Below, one piece after another: positions 27,310 through 36,403 of a stretch of 64,000 nt of DNA. Under the pieces are notes generated by a model. That model was not told the DNA's origin and did not search any database. It saw only the letters and a program-made list of their open reading frames with translations. Every line of letters begins with the position of its first letter. Position 1 is the stretch's first letter. A program made the translations under genes and the position numbers. The DNA is taken from positions 1 through 64,000 of the forward strand of contig NZ_VHKO01000006.1 of NCBI RefSeq assembly GCF_015223435.1. The letters are read 5' to 3'. This DNA comes from Vibrio hibernica. GTDB lineage: Bacteria; Pseudomonadota; Gammaproteobacteria; Enterobacterales; Vibrionaceae.

Positions 27310-29082
27310 ATGACTAGAGAGAATAAACCAGTAGATGTCGTTATGGTTGGACTCGGTTGGACAAGTTCAATCATGGGTATGGAAATGACAGAAGAAGGCT
27401 TGAGCGTTCTAGCATTAGAGCGAGGTAAAGATCAAGATACAGTACCTGACTTTGCTTATCCAAAGATGGCCGATGAATTAACTTATGGTGTGCGCTATAA
27501 AATGATGTCGGCACCTGCCGATAATACGGTCACCGTTCGACATTCGACTGATGATACGGCTGTTCCATATCGACACTTAGGATCCTTCTTACCTGGGAAT
27601 GGCGTCGGGGGTGCTGGAACTCACTGGAATGGACATACTTGGAGACCAATGCCAGAAGAGTTACGCTTACGCAGCTACGTGGAAGAGACATTTGGTCGCG
27701 ATATTATTCCTGAAGACATGACTATTCAGGACTTTGGTGTGAGTTATGAAGAATTAGAGCCTCATTTCGATTTTTTTGAAAAAATTCTCGGCCTTTCTGG
27801 GACGGCGGGCAATATTAATGGTGAAATTCAAGCTGGAGGTAATCCATTTGAAGCGCCAAGGAAATCCGCTTATCCTCTTCCTCCATTGAAAAGAACGCTA
27901 AATGATACGATGTTTGAAGTAGCAGCAAAGAAAAAAGGTTTTCATCCCTTTCCTTTGCCTGCTGCAAATGCATCTGAAGCATATACAAACCCTTATGGAA
28001 TGCAATTAGGTCCTTGTAATTATTGTGGCTTTTGTGAGCGTTATGGGTGTATTAACTATTCTAAAGCTTCACCTCAAACCTGTATTTTAGGGGCATTAAA
28101 ACAGCGTAAGAATTTTTCATATCGCACAGGATGTGAAGTCATTAAAATTAATAAAGATAGCTCGGGTAAAAAAGCGACGGGCGTAACTTATATTGATTCA
28201 AAAGGCGAGGAGGTTTTTCAACCAGCAAGCTTGGTCATTGTGGGTAGTTTTGCTTATCACAATGTTCGCTTATTGCTGTTGTCTGAAATAGGAAAACCAT
28301 ATGATCCTATTAGCAATACAGGAGTCATTGGGCGTAATTATGCTTACCAAATGACAGGTGGTGCTACTCTATTTTTTAAAGATAAAAACTTCAATCCGTT
28401 TATTGGCGCCGGTGGTAATGCAACTGTCATTGATGATTTTGCTATTAATCAAATAGACTTTAAAAAAGAAGGATTTATCGGCGGGTCTTATATTTCAGCC
28501 GCCATGACAAACGGTCAGCCAATTCGAAATATGCCTCTACCTTCTGGTACTCCAAGCTGGGGCAGTTCTTGGAAGAAAGCCGTGAAAGATAATTATGGAC
28601 ATGCGATGACCATAGGTTCACATGGTTCAAATATGTCTTATCGTGACTGCTACTTAAGCCTTGATCCAACCTATAAAGATAAACATGGTTTACCTCTGCT
28701 ATGTATGACGTTTAACTGGAAGGAAAACGATATACGCATGACTCAGTTCATGAAAAAGCAGATTGAAAGCGTCGTTGATGTGATGAAACCTGACCATGTG
28801 GATTACCACTTTAAAAATTATGGTGCTGAGTATGATGTACGTCCATATCAGACCACACATAATGTGGGTGGTGCAATTATGGGTATAGATCCTAAAACGA
28901 GTGCTTTGAATAAGTACTTGCAAAGTTGGGATGTTCATAATGTCTTTGTGATGGGGGCTAGCGCTTTTCCGCAAAACATTCAGTATAACCCCACTGGATT
29001 AGTTGGGGCATTAACGTATTGGTCAGCGAAAGCTATTAGAGAAAAATACCTACCCAACCCTGGCCCATTAGTGCACGCATAG
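27310..29082 (+). CDS. GMC-family flavoprotein dehydrogenase (gluconate/sorbitol dehydrogenase-like large subunit)
   Basis: This 590-residue FAD enzyme should oxidise a sugar or sugar acid on the periplasmic side. The N-terminus has the dinucleotide motif VDVVMVGLGWTSSIMG, then HLGSFLPGNGVGGAGTHWNG. A cysteine cluster (CNYCGFCERYGC) may bind an iron-sulfur centre as in related dehydrogenases. The catalytic C-terminal part has THNVGGAIMG and FPQNIQYNPTGLVGALTYW. The signal is supplied by the small subunit. Substrate (gluconate, 2-ketogluconate, sorbitol, fructose) cannot be fixed from sequence. Confidence 0.85.
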   Translation: MTRENKPVDVVMVGLGWTSSIMGMEMTEEGLSVLALERGKDQDTVPDFAYPKMADELTYGVRYKMMSAPADNTVTVRHSTDDTAVPYRHLGSFLPGNGVGGAGTHWNGHTWRPMPEELRLRSYVEETFGRDIIPEDMTIQDFGVSYEELEPHFDFFEKILGLSGTAGNINGEIQAGGNPFEAPRKSAYPLPPLKRTLNDTMFEVAAKKKGFHPFPLPAANASEAYTNPYGMQLGPCNYCGFCERYGCINYSKASPQTCILGALKQRKNFSYRTGCEVIKINKDSSGKKATGVTYIDSKGEEVFQPASLVIVGSFAYHNVRLLLLSEIGKPYDPISNTGVIGRNYAYQMTGGATLFFKDKNFNPFIGAGGNATVIDDFAINQIDFKKEGFIGGSYISAAMTNGQPIRNMPLPSGTPSWGSSWKKAVKDNYGHAMTIGSHGSNMSYRDCYLSLDPTYKDKHGLPLLCMTFNWKENDIRMTQFMKKQIESVVDVMKPDHVDYHFKNYGAEYDVRPYQTTHNVGGAIMGIDPKTSALNKYLQSWDVHNVFVMGASAFPQNIQYNPTGLVGALTYWSAKAIREKYLPNPGPLVHA

Positions 29083-29093
29083 GAGCAGTGAAT

Positions 29094-30392
29094 ATGAAAT
29101 TACCATTACTGTCGTTATTAAGCTTTGCGTGCATGATGAGTTACACCAATGTATCAGTTGCTCAAAGTACAGAAGCCTCTTTAATTGAACAAGGGGAATA
29201 TCTATCAAAAGCCGGTGATTGTATTGCTTGCCATACGAAAGATGGCGGTGATAAATATGCTGGGGGAAAAGCGGTTGCTAGTCCATTTGGTGCTATTTAT
29301 TCTACCAATATTACCCCTAGCGTAGAATATGGCATTGGCAGTTATAGCTATAAAGAGTTTGAACAAGCGTTACGGCATGGTATTCGTGCTGACGGTGAGT
29401 TTTTATACCCTGCGATGCCTTATCCCGATTATCAAAAACTGACAGATGAAGACACTAAGGCTTTATATGCTTACTTCATGAAAGGTATTCAACCAGTAGA
29501 AAAGGCGAATACTAAGACCGCACTTGGATTTCCTTTCAATCAACGCTGGGGAATTAGGTTCTGGAATTGGGCCGCGACCGACGATGGTGTGTTTGTTGAA
29601 GATACTAAAAAGTCTAAAGAATATAATAGAGGTGCTTATTTAATTCAAGGACTTGGCCATTGTGGAAGCTGTCATACGCCAAGAGGAATGCTATATCAAG
29701 AAAAAGCCTATGATCATTCAGGCGATGACTTTTTGTCTGGTGCTGATGTCGGTATTTGGTATGCCCCAGATTTACGTGCCGGAAAAAATGGAAGCTTAGA
29801 ATCTTGGTCTGAACAAGACTTTGTTGATTACTTTGCAACTGGACGTAATAAGCATTCTGGAGTAACGGGTGAAATGACAGATGTAATTCAGTACAGCTTA
29901 AGTCATTTGAGTAAAGATGATTTACGTGCGATGGCTGTTTATTTAAAAGGCCAAGCAGGTAATAAGCCATCAAAGTTAGCCAGCTCTAAAGCTTCTGAGC
30001 AGACAACGAATGTACTTAATTTAGCTAAAGTTGATATTGATTCTGGGGCTCGTTTATATATTGATAATTGTGGTGCATGTCACTTTACGGACGGTGCTGG
30101 TGCGTCGCATGTTTTTCCTCAGTTAGTGGGTAATTCTTTAGTGAATGCAGATAACCCACAAGGATTAATTCATGTGATTTTGGCCGGTTCGCGATTACCA
30201 TCAACAGCAGATGCACCTGAAGCGATTGAAATGCCTGGTTTTGGGTGGCGATTAGATGATGAAGAGGTTGCTAAACTAGCCACCTTTATTCGTGATTCGT
30301 GGGGAAATAAAGCCAAATCGGTTAATGCTGACGAGGTTAAAAAGATCAGAAGTACTATCGCAGTTGATATATTAAATAAAAGCGCGCCATAG
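29094..30392 (+). CDS. Triheme cytochrome c subunit of the membrane dehydrogenase
   Basis: The 432 residues start with a Sec signal peptide (cleavage near SVAQS) and hold three CXXCH heme sites: CIACH near residue 43, CGSCH near 190 and CGACH near 326. This is the pattern of the membrane-bound gluconate/alcohol dehydrogenase cytochrome, which passes electrons from the FAD subunit to ubiquinone. ATG 29094 is preferred because AGGAG at 29082-29086 is well spaced; GTG 29088 is possible. No C-terminal anchor helix is obvious. Confidence 0.88.
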   Translation: MKLPLLSLLSFACMMSYTNVSVAQSTEASLIEQGEYLSKAGDCIACHTKDGGDKYAGGKAVASPFGAIYSTNITPSVEYGIGSYSYKEFEQALRHGIRADGEFLYPAMPYPDYQKLTDEDTKALYAYFMKGIQPVEKANTKTALGFPFNQRWGIRFWNWAATDDGVFVEDTKKSKEYNRGAYLIQGLGHCGSCHTPRGMLYQEKAYDHSGDDFLSGADVGIWYAPDLRAGKNGSLESWSEQDFVDYFATGRNKHSGVTGEMTDVIQYSLSHLSKDDLRAMAVYLKGQAGNKPSKLASSKASEQTTNVLNLAKVDIDSGARLYIDNCGACHFTDGAGASHVFPQLVGNSLVNADNPQGLIHVILAGSRLPSTADAPEAIEMPGFGWRLDDEEVAKLATFIRDSWGNKAKSVNADEVKKIRSTIAVDILNKSAP

Positions 30393-30414
30393 TTTTTAAA
30401 CTCAATGGTTAGTT

Positions 30415-30446
30415 AAAACCCAATTAAATTTAATTGGGTTTTTTTA
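30415..30446 (+). terminator. Terminator of the dehydrogenase operon
   Basis: A perfect palindrome (AAACCCAATTAAA/TTTAATTGGGTTT) runs into a T tract. It faces the end of the GcvB gene a few bases on. Confidence 0.85.
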
Positions 30447-30455
30447 ATTGGGAAC

Positions 30456-30648
30456 AAAAAAAAGCACAGCCAACTTGAGAAGTTAGACTGCGCAGAAAAT
30501 TTGATAATCCATCAAATATCTTAAAAGTAAAGAGATGAGGGACTCTCTCTATTACTAGAAAACTCATAAGAGTTAATACAAACACAACATTAGCATTAGT
30601 CAATTACAGGGGAGTTCATACGAAAACATCGGGTAATTCATTAATGTG
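30456..30648 (-). ncRNA. gcvB: Small RNA GcvB
   Basis: Read on the minus strand, this region has the layout of the Hfq-dependent sRNA GcvB, which represses many peptide and amino-acid transporter mRNAs. It has a G/U-rich seed (TAATGTTGTGTTTGTA, 30577-30593), a hairpin (AACTC/GAGTT, 30561-30574), a second hairpin (TTTGAT/ATCAAA, 30500-30516) and a strong terminator (30464-30493) followed by eight T. A promoter with 17-bp spacing precedes it. Its place divergent from gcvA is exactly that known in enterics, where GcvA activates it. The 5' end is estimated from the promoter. Confidence 0.85.
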
Positions 30649-30653
30649 GATGA

Positions 30654-30697
30654 AATATAGAGTTTTAATGGTAGTTCGACAATGGACAATTTATAAT
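30654..30697. promoter_or_regulatory. Divergent gcvB and gcvA promoters
   Basis: For gcvB (minus) the boxes are TTGTCG (30677-30682) and TATATT (30654-30659), 17 bp apart. For gcvA (plus) a perfect TATAAT lies at 30692-30697 without a good -35 box. The two overlap, as expected when GcvA controls both gcvB and itself. Confidence 0.55.
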
Positions 30698-30734
30698 GAT
30701 TCGCATAAGAAAAAATAATGAATAAGGTTGAGTT

Positions 30735-31649
30735 ATGGCAAGACGTTTACCACCATTGAATTCGTTACGCGTATTTGAAGCTGCTGCACGTTATTTGAGT
30801 TTTACTCGCGCAGCAGAAGAGCTTTTTGTGACTCAAGCTGCAGTGAGTCATCAAGTAAAAGCATTAGAAGAATTTTTAGGTATGAAACTGTTTCGTCGTC
30901 GCAACCGTTCTTTATTATTAACAGAAGAAGGTCAAAGTTACTTCCTTGATATTAAAGATATTTTTACTTCAATTTCTGATGCCACAGATAAAGTATTAGA
31001 ACGAAGTGAAAAAGGTGCATTAACCATCAGTTTAACCCCAAGTTTTGCAATTCAATGGTTGGTTCCTCGTTTAGCCGATTTTAACGCCCAAGAACCGGAT
31101 ATTGATGTGCGTATCAAAGCGGTGGATATGGACGATGGATCATTATCGGATGATGTTGATGTGGCTATTTATTATGGACGAGGAAACTGGCCTGGAGTTC
31201 GTGCGGATAAACTCTACCTTGAATGTTTGATCCCTGTATGTTCACCGCAATTGTTACTCGGGACTAAACCATTAGAAGGATTAGAAGATCTAAAATATCA
31301 CACCTTATTGCATGATAGTTCGCGTAAGCATTGGCAAAACTTTATGAAAGAGCATCAAGTTGATGGTGTGAGTGTGAATCATGGTCCTATTTTTAGTCAT
31401 TCTATGATGGTGATCCAAGCGGCGACTCATGGACAAGGTATTGCGTTGGTTAATAACGTCTTGGTTCAACCCGAGCTCAATGCGGGTCGTTTAGTGCAGC
31501 CATTTGATGAAGTGCTCATGAGTAAAAATGCTTTTTATGTGGTGTGTGATAGCAAGCAAGCTGACAGTGGTCGAGTGGCGACTTTTCGCGATTGGATGAT
31601 AGAGAAAGCCGCAAGTGAACAAGATGTTTTGTTAGAGGATAATGAATAG
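30735..31649 (+). CDS. gcvA: LysR-type regulator GcvA
   Basis: GcvA controls the glycine cleavage operon and activates the sRNA gene gcvB. The 304 residues are very close to enteric GcvA: PPLNSLRVFEAAARYLSFTRAAEELFVTQAAVSHQ (given here only in outline) is the helix-turn-helix, FRRRNRSLLLTEEGQ the wing, and DVDVAIYYGRGNWPG the effector domain. Its stop overlaps the next gene by 8 nt, so it leads an operon of gcvA, a hydrolase, DUF423 and rlmM. Confidence 0.95.
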   Translation: MARRLPPLNSLRVFEAAARYLSFTRAAEELFVTQAAVSHQVKALEEFLGMKLFRRRNRSLLLTEEGQSYFLDIKDIFTSISDATDKVLERSEKGALTISLTPSFAIQWLVPRLADFNAQEPDIDVRIKAVDMDDGSLSDDVDVAIYYGRGNWPGVRADKLYLECLIPVCSPQLLLGTKPLEGLEDLKYHTLLHDSSRKHWQNFMKEHQVDGVSVNHGPIFSHSMMVIQAATHGQGIALVNNVLVQPELNAGRLVQPFDEVLMSKNAFYVVCDSKQADSGRVATFRDWMIEKAASEQDVLLEDNE

Positions 31650-32286
31650 TTTGATGAGTTCGGTGTTAATTAATGGTGGCGAATCGGCTCCAGTAACGAT
31701 TTTATTTGCCCATGGGGCTGGTGCGGGTATGGATCATGAATTCATGCAAGATATCGCCGAGCAACTTGGATCGGATCAAATCAGAGTCGTGCGGTTTAAT
31801 TTTCCATATATGGCCAATCGAGCGACGACAGGAAAGAAAAGTCCACCGGATCGAGCGCCTAAGTTATTAGCTGCTTTTGAATCATTTATTGATGAATACG
31901 CAAACCCAAAGACTCATTTGTTTTTAGCGGGTAAATCGATGGGAGGGAGAATGGCAAGTCATTTATCTGAACTCGATAGCGTTTGTGGTGTGATGTGTTT
32001 AGGTTTTCCCTTTCATCCGCCCAAGAAACCAGATAATTACCGTGGTGAGCATTTAGTGGGTGTGACTAAACCTATGCTCATCTTACAAGGTGAGCGTGAC
32101 ACGTTTGGTTCAAAAGAAGAATGTTCTAATTTTTCATTATCTCAATCCACGACTATTGAATTTATTCCTGATGGCGATCATGGTTTCAAACCGCGTGTGC
32201 GTTCAGGTTTTACTGAAATACATAATCGCCATCTTATTGTTACTAAGATGCGCGACTTTATAACACTGACTCTTAAAATTAAGTAG
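31642..32286 (+). CDS. Alpha/beta hydrolase of the KANL3/Tex30-like family
   Basis: The 214 residues form a compact alpha/beta hydrolase: HGAGAGMDHEFMQ near the N-terminus (oxyanion region), nucleophile elbow GKSMGGRMA with Ser near 95, an acidic strand LILQGERDTFG, and the catalytic histidine in PDGDHGFKPR. The substrate is unknown. Translation is coupled to gcvA by overlap, and DUF423 follows 8 bp later. Confidence 0.8.
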   Translation: MNSLMSSVLINGGESAPVTILFAHGAGAGMDHEFMQDIAEQLGSDQIRVVRFNFPYMANRATTGKKSPPDRAPKLLAAFESFIDEYANPKTHLFLAGKSMGGRMASHLSELDSVCGVMCLGFPFHPPKKPDNYRGEHLVGVTKPMLILQGERDTFGSKEECSNFSLSQSTTIEFIPDGDHGFKPRVRSGFTEIHNRHLIVTKMRDFITLTLKIK

Positions 32287-32294
32287 GAGCGATA

Positions 32295-32762
32295 ATGATG
32301 GACTCTTCTCAAACTTTTCCGTGTAAAGGACAGCGTTTTCTAGCTATTGCTGGGTTTTCAGGTTTTATCGTTGTGGCATTAGGGGCATTTGCCGCGCATG
32401 GCCTAGCAACAATATTACCTGAACATTTATTAGCGGTATTTAAAACCGGTGTGCAGTACCAAGCGTGGCATACTTTTGCTTTATTGGCGTGTGGCATTTT
32501 ATTGCAACTGAGTGCGCACGAGTCTCAAGCAGCATCAGAACATCAACGCCCACGCTATAATGAAAAAGCACGAAAAGGGCTAGCTTATGCTGGTGGTTGC
32601 TTTATCATCGGCATCCTTTGCTTTAGTGGTAGCCTTTATGCGCTAGCACTCACTGGCATTAAATGGTTTGGCCCAATTACCCCACTTGGTGGTTTGTTTT
32701 TTATGTTGGGTTGGATCATTTTTACTATTTCTGTATTAAGACTTAATAAGGTGACATCGTGA
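32295..32762 (+). CDS. DUF423 inner-membrane protein (YgdD-like)
   Basis: The 155 residues contain four hydrophobic segments and the family features [32 protein letters not shown] and [13 protein letters not shown]. Function is unknown. A hydrophilic loop of about 25 residues between helices 2 and 3 is longer than in E. coli YgdD. Its stop overlaps the GTG of rlmM by 4 nt, the same gcvA-ygdD-rlmM neighbourhood as in enterics. Confidence 0.88.
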   Translation: MMDSSQTFPCKGQRFLAIAGFSGFIVVALGAFAAHGLATILPEHLLAVFKTGVQYQAWHTFALLACGILLQLSAHESQAASEHQRPRYNEKARKGLAYAGGCFIIGILCFSGSLYALALTGIKWFGPITPLGGLFFMLGWIIFTISVLRLNKVTS

Positions 32763-33850
32763 AACACGTTTTAATTTACTGCCGCTCTGGCTTTGAAAAA
32801 GAGTGCGCAGGTGAAATTCAAGACAAAGCTAATGACTTAGAACTGTTTGGTTTTCCACGCGTAAAGAAACAAACGGGCTATGTTGTTTTTGAATGTTACC
32901 AAGAGGGTGATGCTGATAAGATCATTAAACAAATTGACTTTAAAACGTTAATTTTTGCTCGTCAAATGATGGCCGTCAGCGCTGAGATCTCTGATCTTCC
33001 AAGTGAAGATCGTATTTCTCCTATTCTAGCCGCGATTGAATCTCAAGAAAATTTTCCGACTTGTGGCGATATTCGAGTTGAAACGCCAGATACGAATGAA
33101 GCGAAAGAACTGTTGAAATTTTGCCGTAAGTTTACGGTACCAATGCGTTCTGCACTGCGTGGTAAAGGTTTTCTATTTGCTAAAGATAATGCGAAGAAAC
33201 CAGTGTTGCATATTTGTTTTACCGCACCAGGCCAGTGTTTTGTTGGCTATTCATTATCGCAAAATAACTCACAGTTTTTTATGGGGATTCCCCGCTTAAA
33301 ATTTCCATCGGATGCGCCAAGTCGCTCGACTTTAAAACTTGAAGAAGCGTTCCATGTCTTTATTCCAAAAGAAGAGTGGGAAACGCGCTTAGCGCCAGGC
33401 ATGTGGGCGGTTGATCTTGGTGCTTGTCCTGGTGGTTGGACGTATCAATTGGTTAAGCGTTCAATGTTTGTACATGCGGTGGATAATGGCGCAATGGCGC
33501 AAAGCTTAATGGATACCGGTCAAGTTAAGTACCACGCGGAAGATGGCTTTAAGTTTATTCCACCAAAGAAAAATGTGACTTGGATTGTGTGTGACATGAT
33601 TGAAAAGCCGTCACGCGTCGCTCAGTTAATGGGTGAGTGGTTAATCCGTGGCTTGGCGAAAGAAGCTATTTTTAATCTGAAATTGCCAATGAAAGGTCGT
33701 TACGACGAAGTGCTTGAAGACATTGAAAACTTGAAAATCTTCTTTAAAGAAAACGAAGTACCATTCAAGCTGCAAGCAAAACATTTGTACCATGACCGTG
33801 AAGAAATCACAGTCCATGTGCAAGTATTGAAAAACATCTCACCGTATTAA
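32759..33850 (+). CDS. rlmM: 23S rRNA 2'-O-ribose methyltransferase RlmM
   Basis: RlmM methylates the 2'-hydroxyl of C2498 in 23S rRNA with S-adenosylmethionine. The 363 residues have an N-terminal THUMP-like domain ([18 protein letters not shown]) and a Rossmann methyltransferase domain with SAM motif [19 protein letters not shown]. Catalytic lysine/aspartate segments are [11 protein letters not shown] and [10 protein letters not shown]. It starts at GTG 32759, coupled to DUF423. Confidence 0.95.
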   Translation: MKHVLIYCRSGFEKECAGEIQDKANDLELFGFPRVKKQTGYVVFECYQEGDADKIIKQIDFKTLIFARQMMAVSAEISDLPSEDRISPILAAIESQENFPTCGDIRVETPDTNEAKELLKFCRKFTVPMRSALRGKGFLFAKDNAKKPVLHICFTAPGQCFVGYSLSQNNSQFFMGIPRLKFPSDAPSRSTLKLEEAFHVFIPKEEWETRLAPGMWAVDLGACPGGWTYQLVKRSMFVHAVDNGAMAQSLMDTGQVKYHAEDGFKFIPPKKNVTWIVCDMIEKPSRVAQLMGEWLIRGLAKEAIFNLKLPMKGRYDEVLEDIENLKIFFKENEVPFKLQAKHLYHDREEITVHVQVLKNISPY

Positions 33851-33857
33851 AGAAACG

Positions 33858-33886
33858 AGCGCTTCATTTTGGGGCGCTTAGTTTTT
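33858..33886 (+). terminator. Weak terminator after rlmM
   Basis: AGCGC and GCGCT pair around an 11-nt loop and TTAGTTTTT follows. The short stem makes this only moderately convincing. Confidence 0.45.
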
Positions 33887-33951
33887 CGATATTAGATGAG
33901 AGCATTATTTTTTCTTTTTCCTCCGACTGAAGCGCCTCGGCTCTAGCTTTT

Positions 33952-34725
33952 TTACGCTTCTTTTTTAAACCTTATATCTTGTAGATTAAACCCTAATTCC
34001 ATTTCTGTTTGCAAGGCGGCAATACGTTTGCAGGTTCTAGCTAATTCAATATGTTCATCGAGCTTTTTTCGGTATTTAGTAATCAGATCTTCTGCTGCAT
34101 AAGCGGTTTCTATATCACCATATTGTTGCAAAATCTCTTTTGCAGCTTTAGGGCCAACCCCCGGAACGCCAGAAACTTTGCTTGAGCTAATGCCGACTAA
34201 TCCCCAATAATCCGCCAGCTGATTTGGTTTTACGCCAAACTCTTTTTCAATAAATGGGGCGTCTAACCAGCGATGTTGAAAGTAATCTCGAATTTGAATG
34301 TTAGGGCTTAACAGCTGACAGTAACCTTTATCGGTTGAAATAATAGTGGTCTTCTCTCCAGCGGAGGCAACTTTGCGCGCTAATGTTGCAATCAGATCAT
34401 CAGCTTCATCACCATCTGAAAGTAATGAATCAACACCAAGTTCCCACCATGCAGATTGAATCGACTCTAAACCGTTGAGTAATGGTAGTGGCATGGGTTT
34501 ACGGTCTTCTTTATAGCTTGGCAGCACTTTGGCTCGCCACCCTCTATCTTGTAAGTGATGATCAAATACCGCAATGATATGAGTGGGTTGAGATTCATTA
34601 ATAATCTTATGCAAGGTCCGGCTGGTGGTTTCAATTGTGCGAGCGATATCCGTCGGATCAGGTTGGGCAGAATGAACACGACGGATTAAGTTGAGTGCAT
34701 CAATGATCACCAGATGAATCGACAT
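33952..34725 (-). CDS. xni: Flap endonuclease Xni (ExoIX)
   Basis: Xni belongs to the 5'-nuclease family and is related to the DNA polymerase I nuclease domain; it cuts flap DNA. The 257 residues include IIDALNLIRRVH, SDGDEADDLIATLA, ISTDKGYCQLL and the helix-hairpin-helix GISSSKVSGVPGVGPKAA. ATG 34725 with an AAGGAAAA site gives the family N-terminus (MSIHLVIIDA). It lies downstream of ppnN on the same strand but is separated from it by a terminator. Confidence 0.92.
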   Translation of the reverse strand: MSIHLVIIDALNLIRRVHSAQPDPTDIARTIETTSRTLHKIINESQPTHIIAVFDHHLQDRGWRAKVLPSYKEDRKPMPLPLLNGLESIQSAWWELGVDSLLSDGDEADDLIATLARKVASAGEKTTIISTDKGYCQLLSPNIQIRDYFQHRWLDAPFIEKEFGVKPNQLADYWGLVGISSSKVSGVPGVGPKAAKEILQQYGDIETAYAAEDLITKYRKKLDEHIELARTCKRIAALQTEMELGFNLQDIRFKKEA

Positions 34726-34772
34726 AATTTTCCTTGCTGACGGTAAATAAAGTAACGCGAGATAAAATAAAA

Positions 34773-34802
34773 AAGCTTCGGGTACATCATGCACCAGAAG
34801 CT
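34773..34802 (-). terminator. ppnN terminator
   Basis: On the minus strand AAGCTTC...GAAGCTT pair, with further pairing of GGTGCAT/ATGTACC inside, and TTTTATTTT follows. Confidence 0.75.
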
Positions 34803-34825
34803 TGTTAGCTTAACATATTAAGGTT

Positions 34826-36181
34826 TTATTTTGCGATTCGATAACAGGGAATGTATTCAGAACCCGGTAACTTCATGCGATGCTGTGCAACAAAATCATT
34901 CAATAGAGTATCCATTTTCGCCATTAAATTGCGATCACCATCAATAATGAATGGACCGTTCTGTTTGATTTCCCGGATGCCTTCTGATTTTACGTTGCCC
35001 GCGACAATGCCTGAAAATGCTTTGCGCAAATTAGAGGCGAGCTTTTCTGCTGGCTGCTCTAAGTGTAAATCTAACGCTGCCATTGATTGATGTGTGGGTA
35101 TAAATGGAGCTTGGAATTCTGGAGCAACCGTCAATGACCAGTTAAAGCTATAAGCATCTCCATGAGCCCGACGATGCTCTTTCACTTTTGGCATGGCGTC
35201 TTTAATAATTCGAGCGGCTTGCGCAGGATCGCCAATAACAATTTGATAGTGTTTTTGTGCTTCAGGCCCTAGCGTGTCGTGAATGAATTGATCGATGGAT
35301 CTAAAATACGCTTCACTTTCTTTTGGCCCAGTCAGTACTAGTGGTAAAGGCTGATCCGCATTTTCTGGATGCATTAGAATTCCGAGAATATAAAGTAACT
35401 CTTCGGCGGTGCCTGGGCCACCAGGGAAAATAATAATCCCGTGCCCCATCCGAATAAAACCTTCTAGGCGCTTTTCTATATCCGGCATGATGATGAGCTC
35501 ATTCACGATTGGATTTGGTGGCTCAGCCGCAATAATAGAGGGCTCAGTTAAGCCAACATAACGTTGGGAAGTATAGCGTTGTTTAGCATGGCCAACGGCT
35601 GCGCCTTTCATTGGGCCTTCCATAGCGCCGGGTCCACAACCGGTACAGATGTTCATTTCTCGTAAACCTAACTCATGTCCGACCGAGCGAGTATATTGGT
35701 ATTCAATCTCATTAATAGAGTGTCCTCCCCAACAGACTACGAGGTTTGGATCTATGCCAGTATGCAGCGCTTTTGCATTACGTAATATACCAAATACTAA
35801 ATTGGTAATTTGTGCTGAATCAACGAGATGTAACCGTTGGCTGTCTGCTAGTTGCACATGTAAGAAGACGATATCGCGTAGTACTGAAAATAGATGTGAC
35901 TGAATGCCTTTTATAATCGTGCCATCTACAAAAGCATGTTCTGGCGGATCGATTAACTCTAGTTTTATGCCTCGTTCACGACGCATGACTTCGACTTCAA
36001 AAGAGAGATTCTGGCTTAATAATTGTTCTGAGTTATCAGTGTGGCTTCCTGAATTTAAGACGGCTAAAGAGCAACTGCGGTATAACTGATAAAGATCACT
36101 TGAAGCGGCTTTTTTTAATTTGTTAACTTCTAATTGAGACAGTAAATCTAAACTACCGATAGGACTTATTTGAGTGATCAT
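34826..36181 (-). CDS. ppnN: Pyrimidine/purine nucleotide 5'-monophosphate nucleosidase
   Basis: PpnN (YgdH) cleaves nucleoside monophosphates to base and ribose 5-phosphate and is stimulated by (p)ppGpp in E. coli. The 451 residues match full length. The central LOG-type domain has [36 protein letters not shown] and the catalytic motif [18 protein letters not shown]. It sits in the syd-queF-ppnN-xni neighbourhood seen in other gammaproteobacteria. Confidence 0.94.
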   Translation of the reverse strand: MITQISPIGSLDLLSQLEVNKLKKAASSDLYQLYRSCSLAVLNSGSHTDNSEQLLSQNLSFEVEVMRRERGIKLELIDPPEHAFVDGTIIKGIQSHLFSVLRDIVFLHVQLADSQRLHLVDSAQITNLVFGILRNAKALHTGIDPNLVVCWGGHSINEIEYQYTRSVGHELGLREMNICTGCGPGAMEGPMKGAAVGHAKQRYTSQRYVGLTEPSIIAAEPPNPIVNELIIMPDIEKRLEGFIRMGHGIIIFPGGPGTAEELLYILGILMHPENADQPLPLVLTGPKESEAYFRSIDQFIHDTLGPEAQKHYQIVIGDPAQAARIIKDAMPKVKEHRRAHGDAYSFNWSLTVAPEFQAPFIPTHQSMAALDLHLEQPAEKLASNLRKAFSGIVAGNVKSEGIREIKQNGPFIIDGDRNLMAKMDTLLNDFVAQHRMKLPGSEYIPCYRIAK

Positions 36182-36269
36182 AGGCGATTCCTTTCAACTT
36201 GATTTCGAAAATACCTGAACATAATTCAGGAGGGGTGTAATAAGCGTGAATAACCTGAGGATGAGGTAA

Positions 36270-36304
36270 CCTTTGGATAGAGCAGGTTTGATCCAAAGGC
36301 TTTT
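36270..36304. terminator. 9-bp hairpin between the TPR gene and ppnN
   Basis: CCTTTGGAT (36270-36278) pairs with ATCCAAAGG (36291-36299), followed on the plus strand by CTTTTA. No plus-strand gene ends here. It may stop antisense transcription or shape the leader of ppnN. Confidence 0.4.
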
Positions 36305-36403
36305 ATGGTTTAGTACTAAATAACGTAGTTTAAAATAACTTAGCACGAAGAATATAAACCTTACACCCGTTTTATGGCCTAGGCTACCCGCAATACCTCG
36401 GAG

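Noticed and set aside
29614..29973. Open frame on the minus strand inside the cytochrome gene
   Set aside because: It lies fully antisense to a well-supported gene, has biased histidine/leucine content and no ribosome site.
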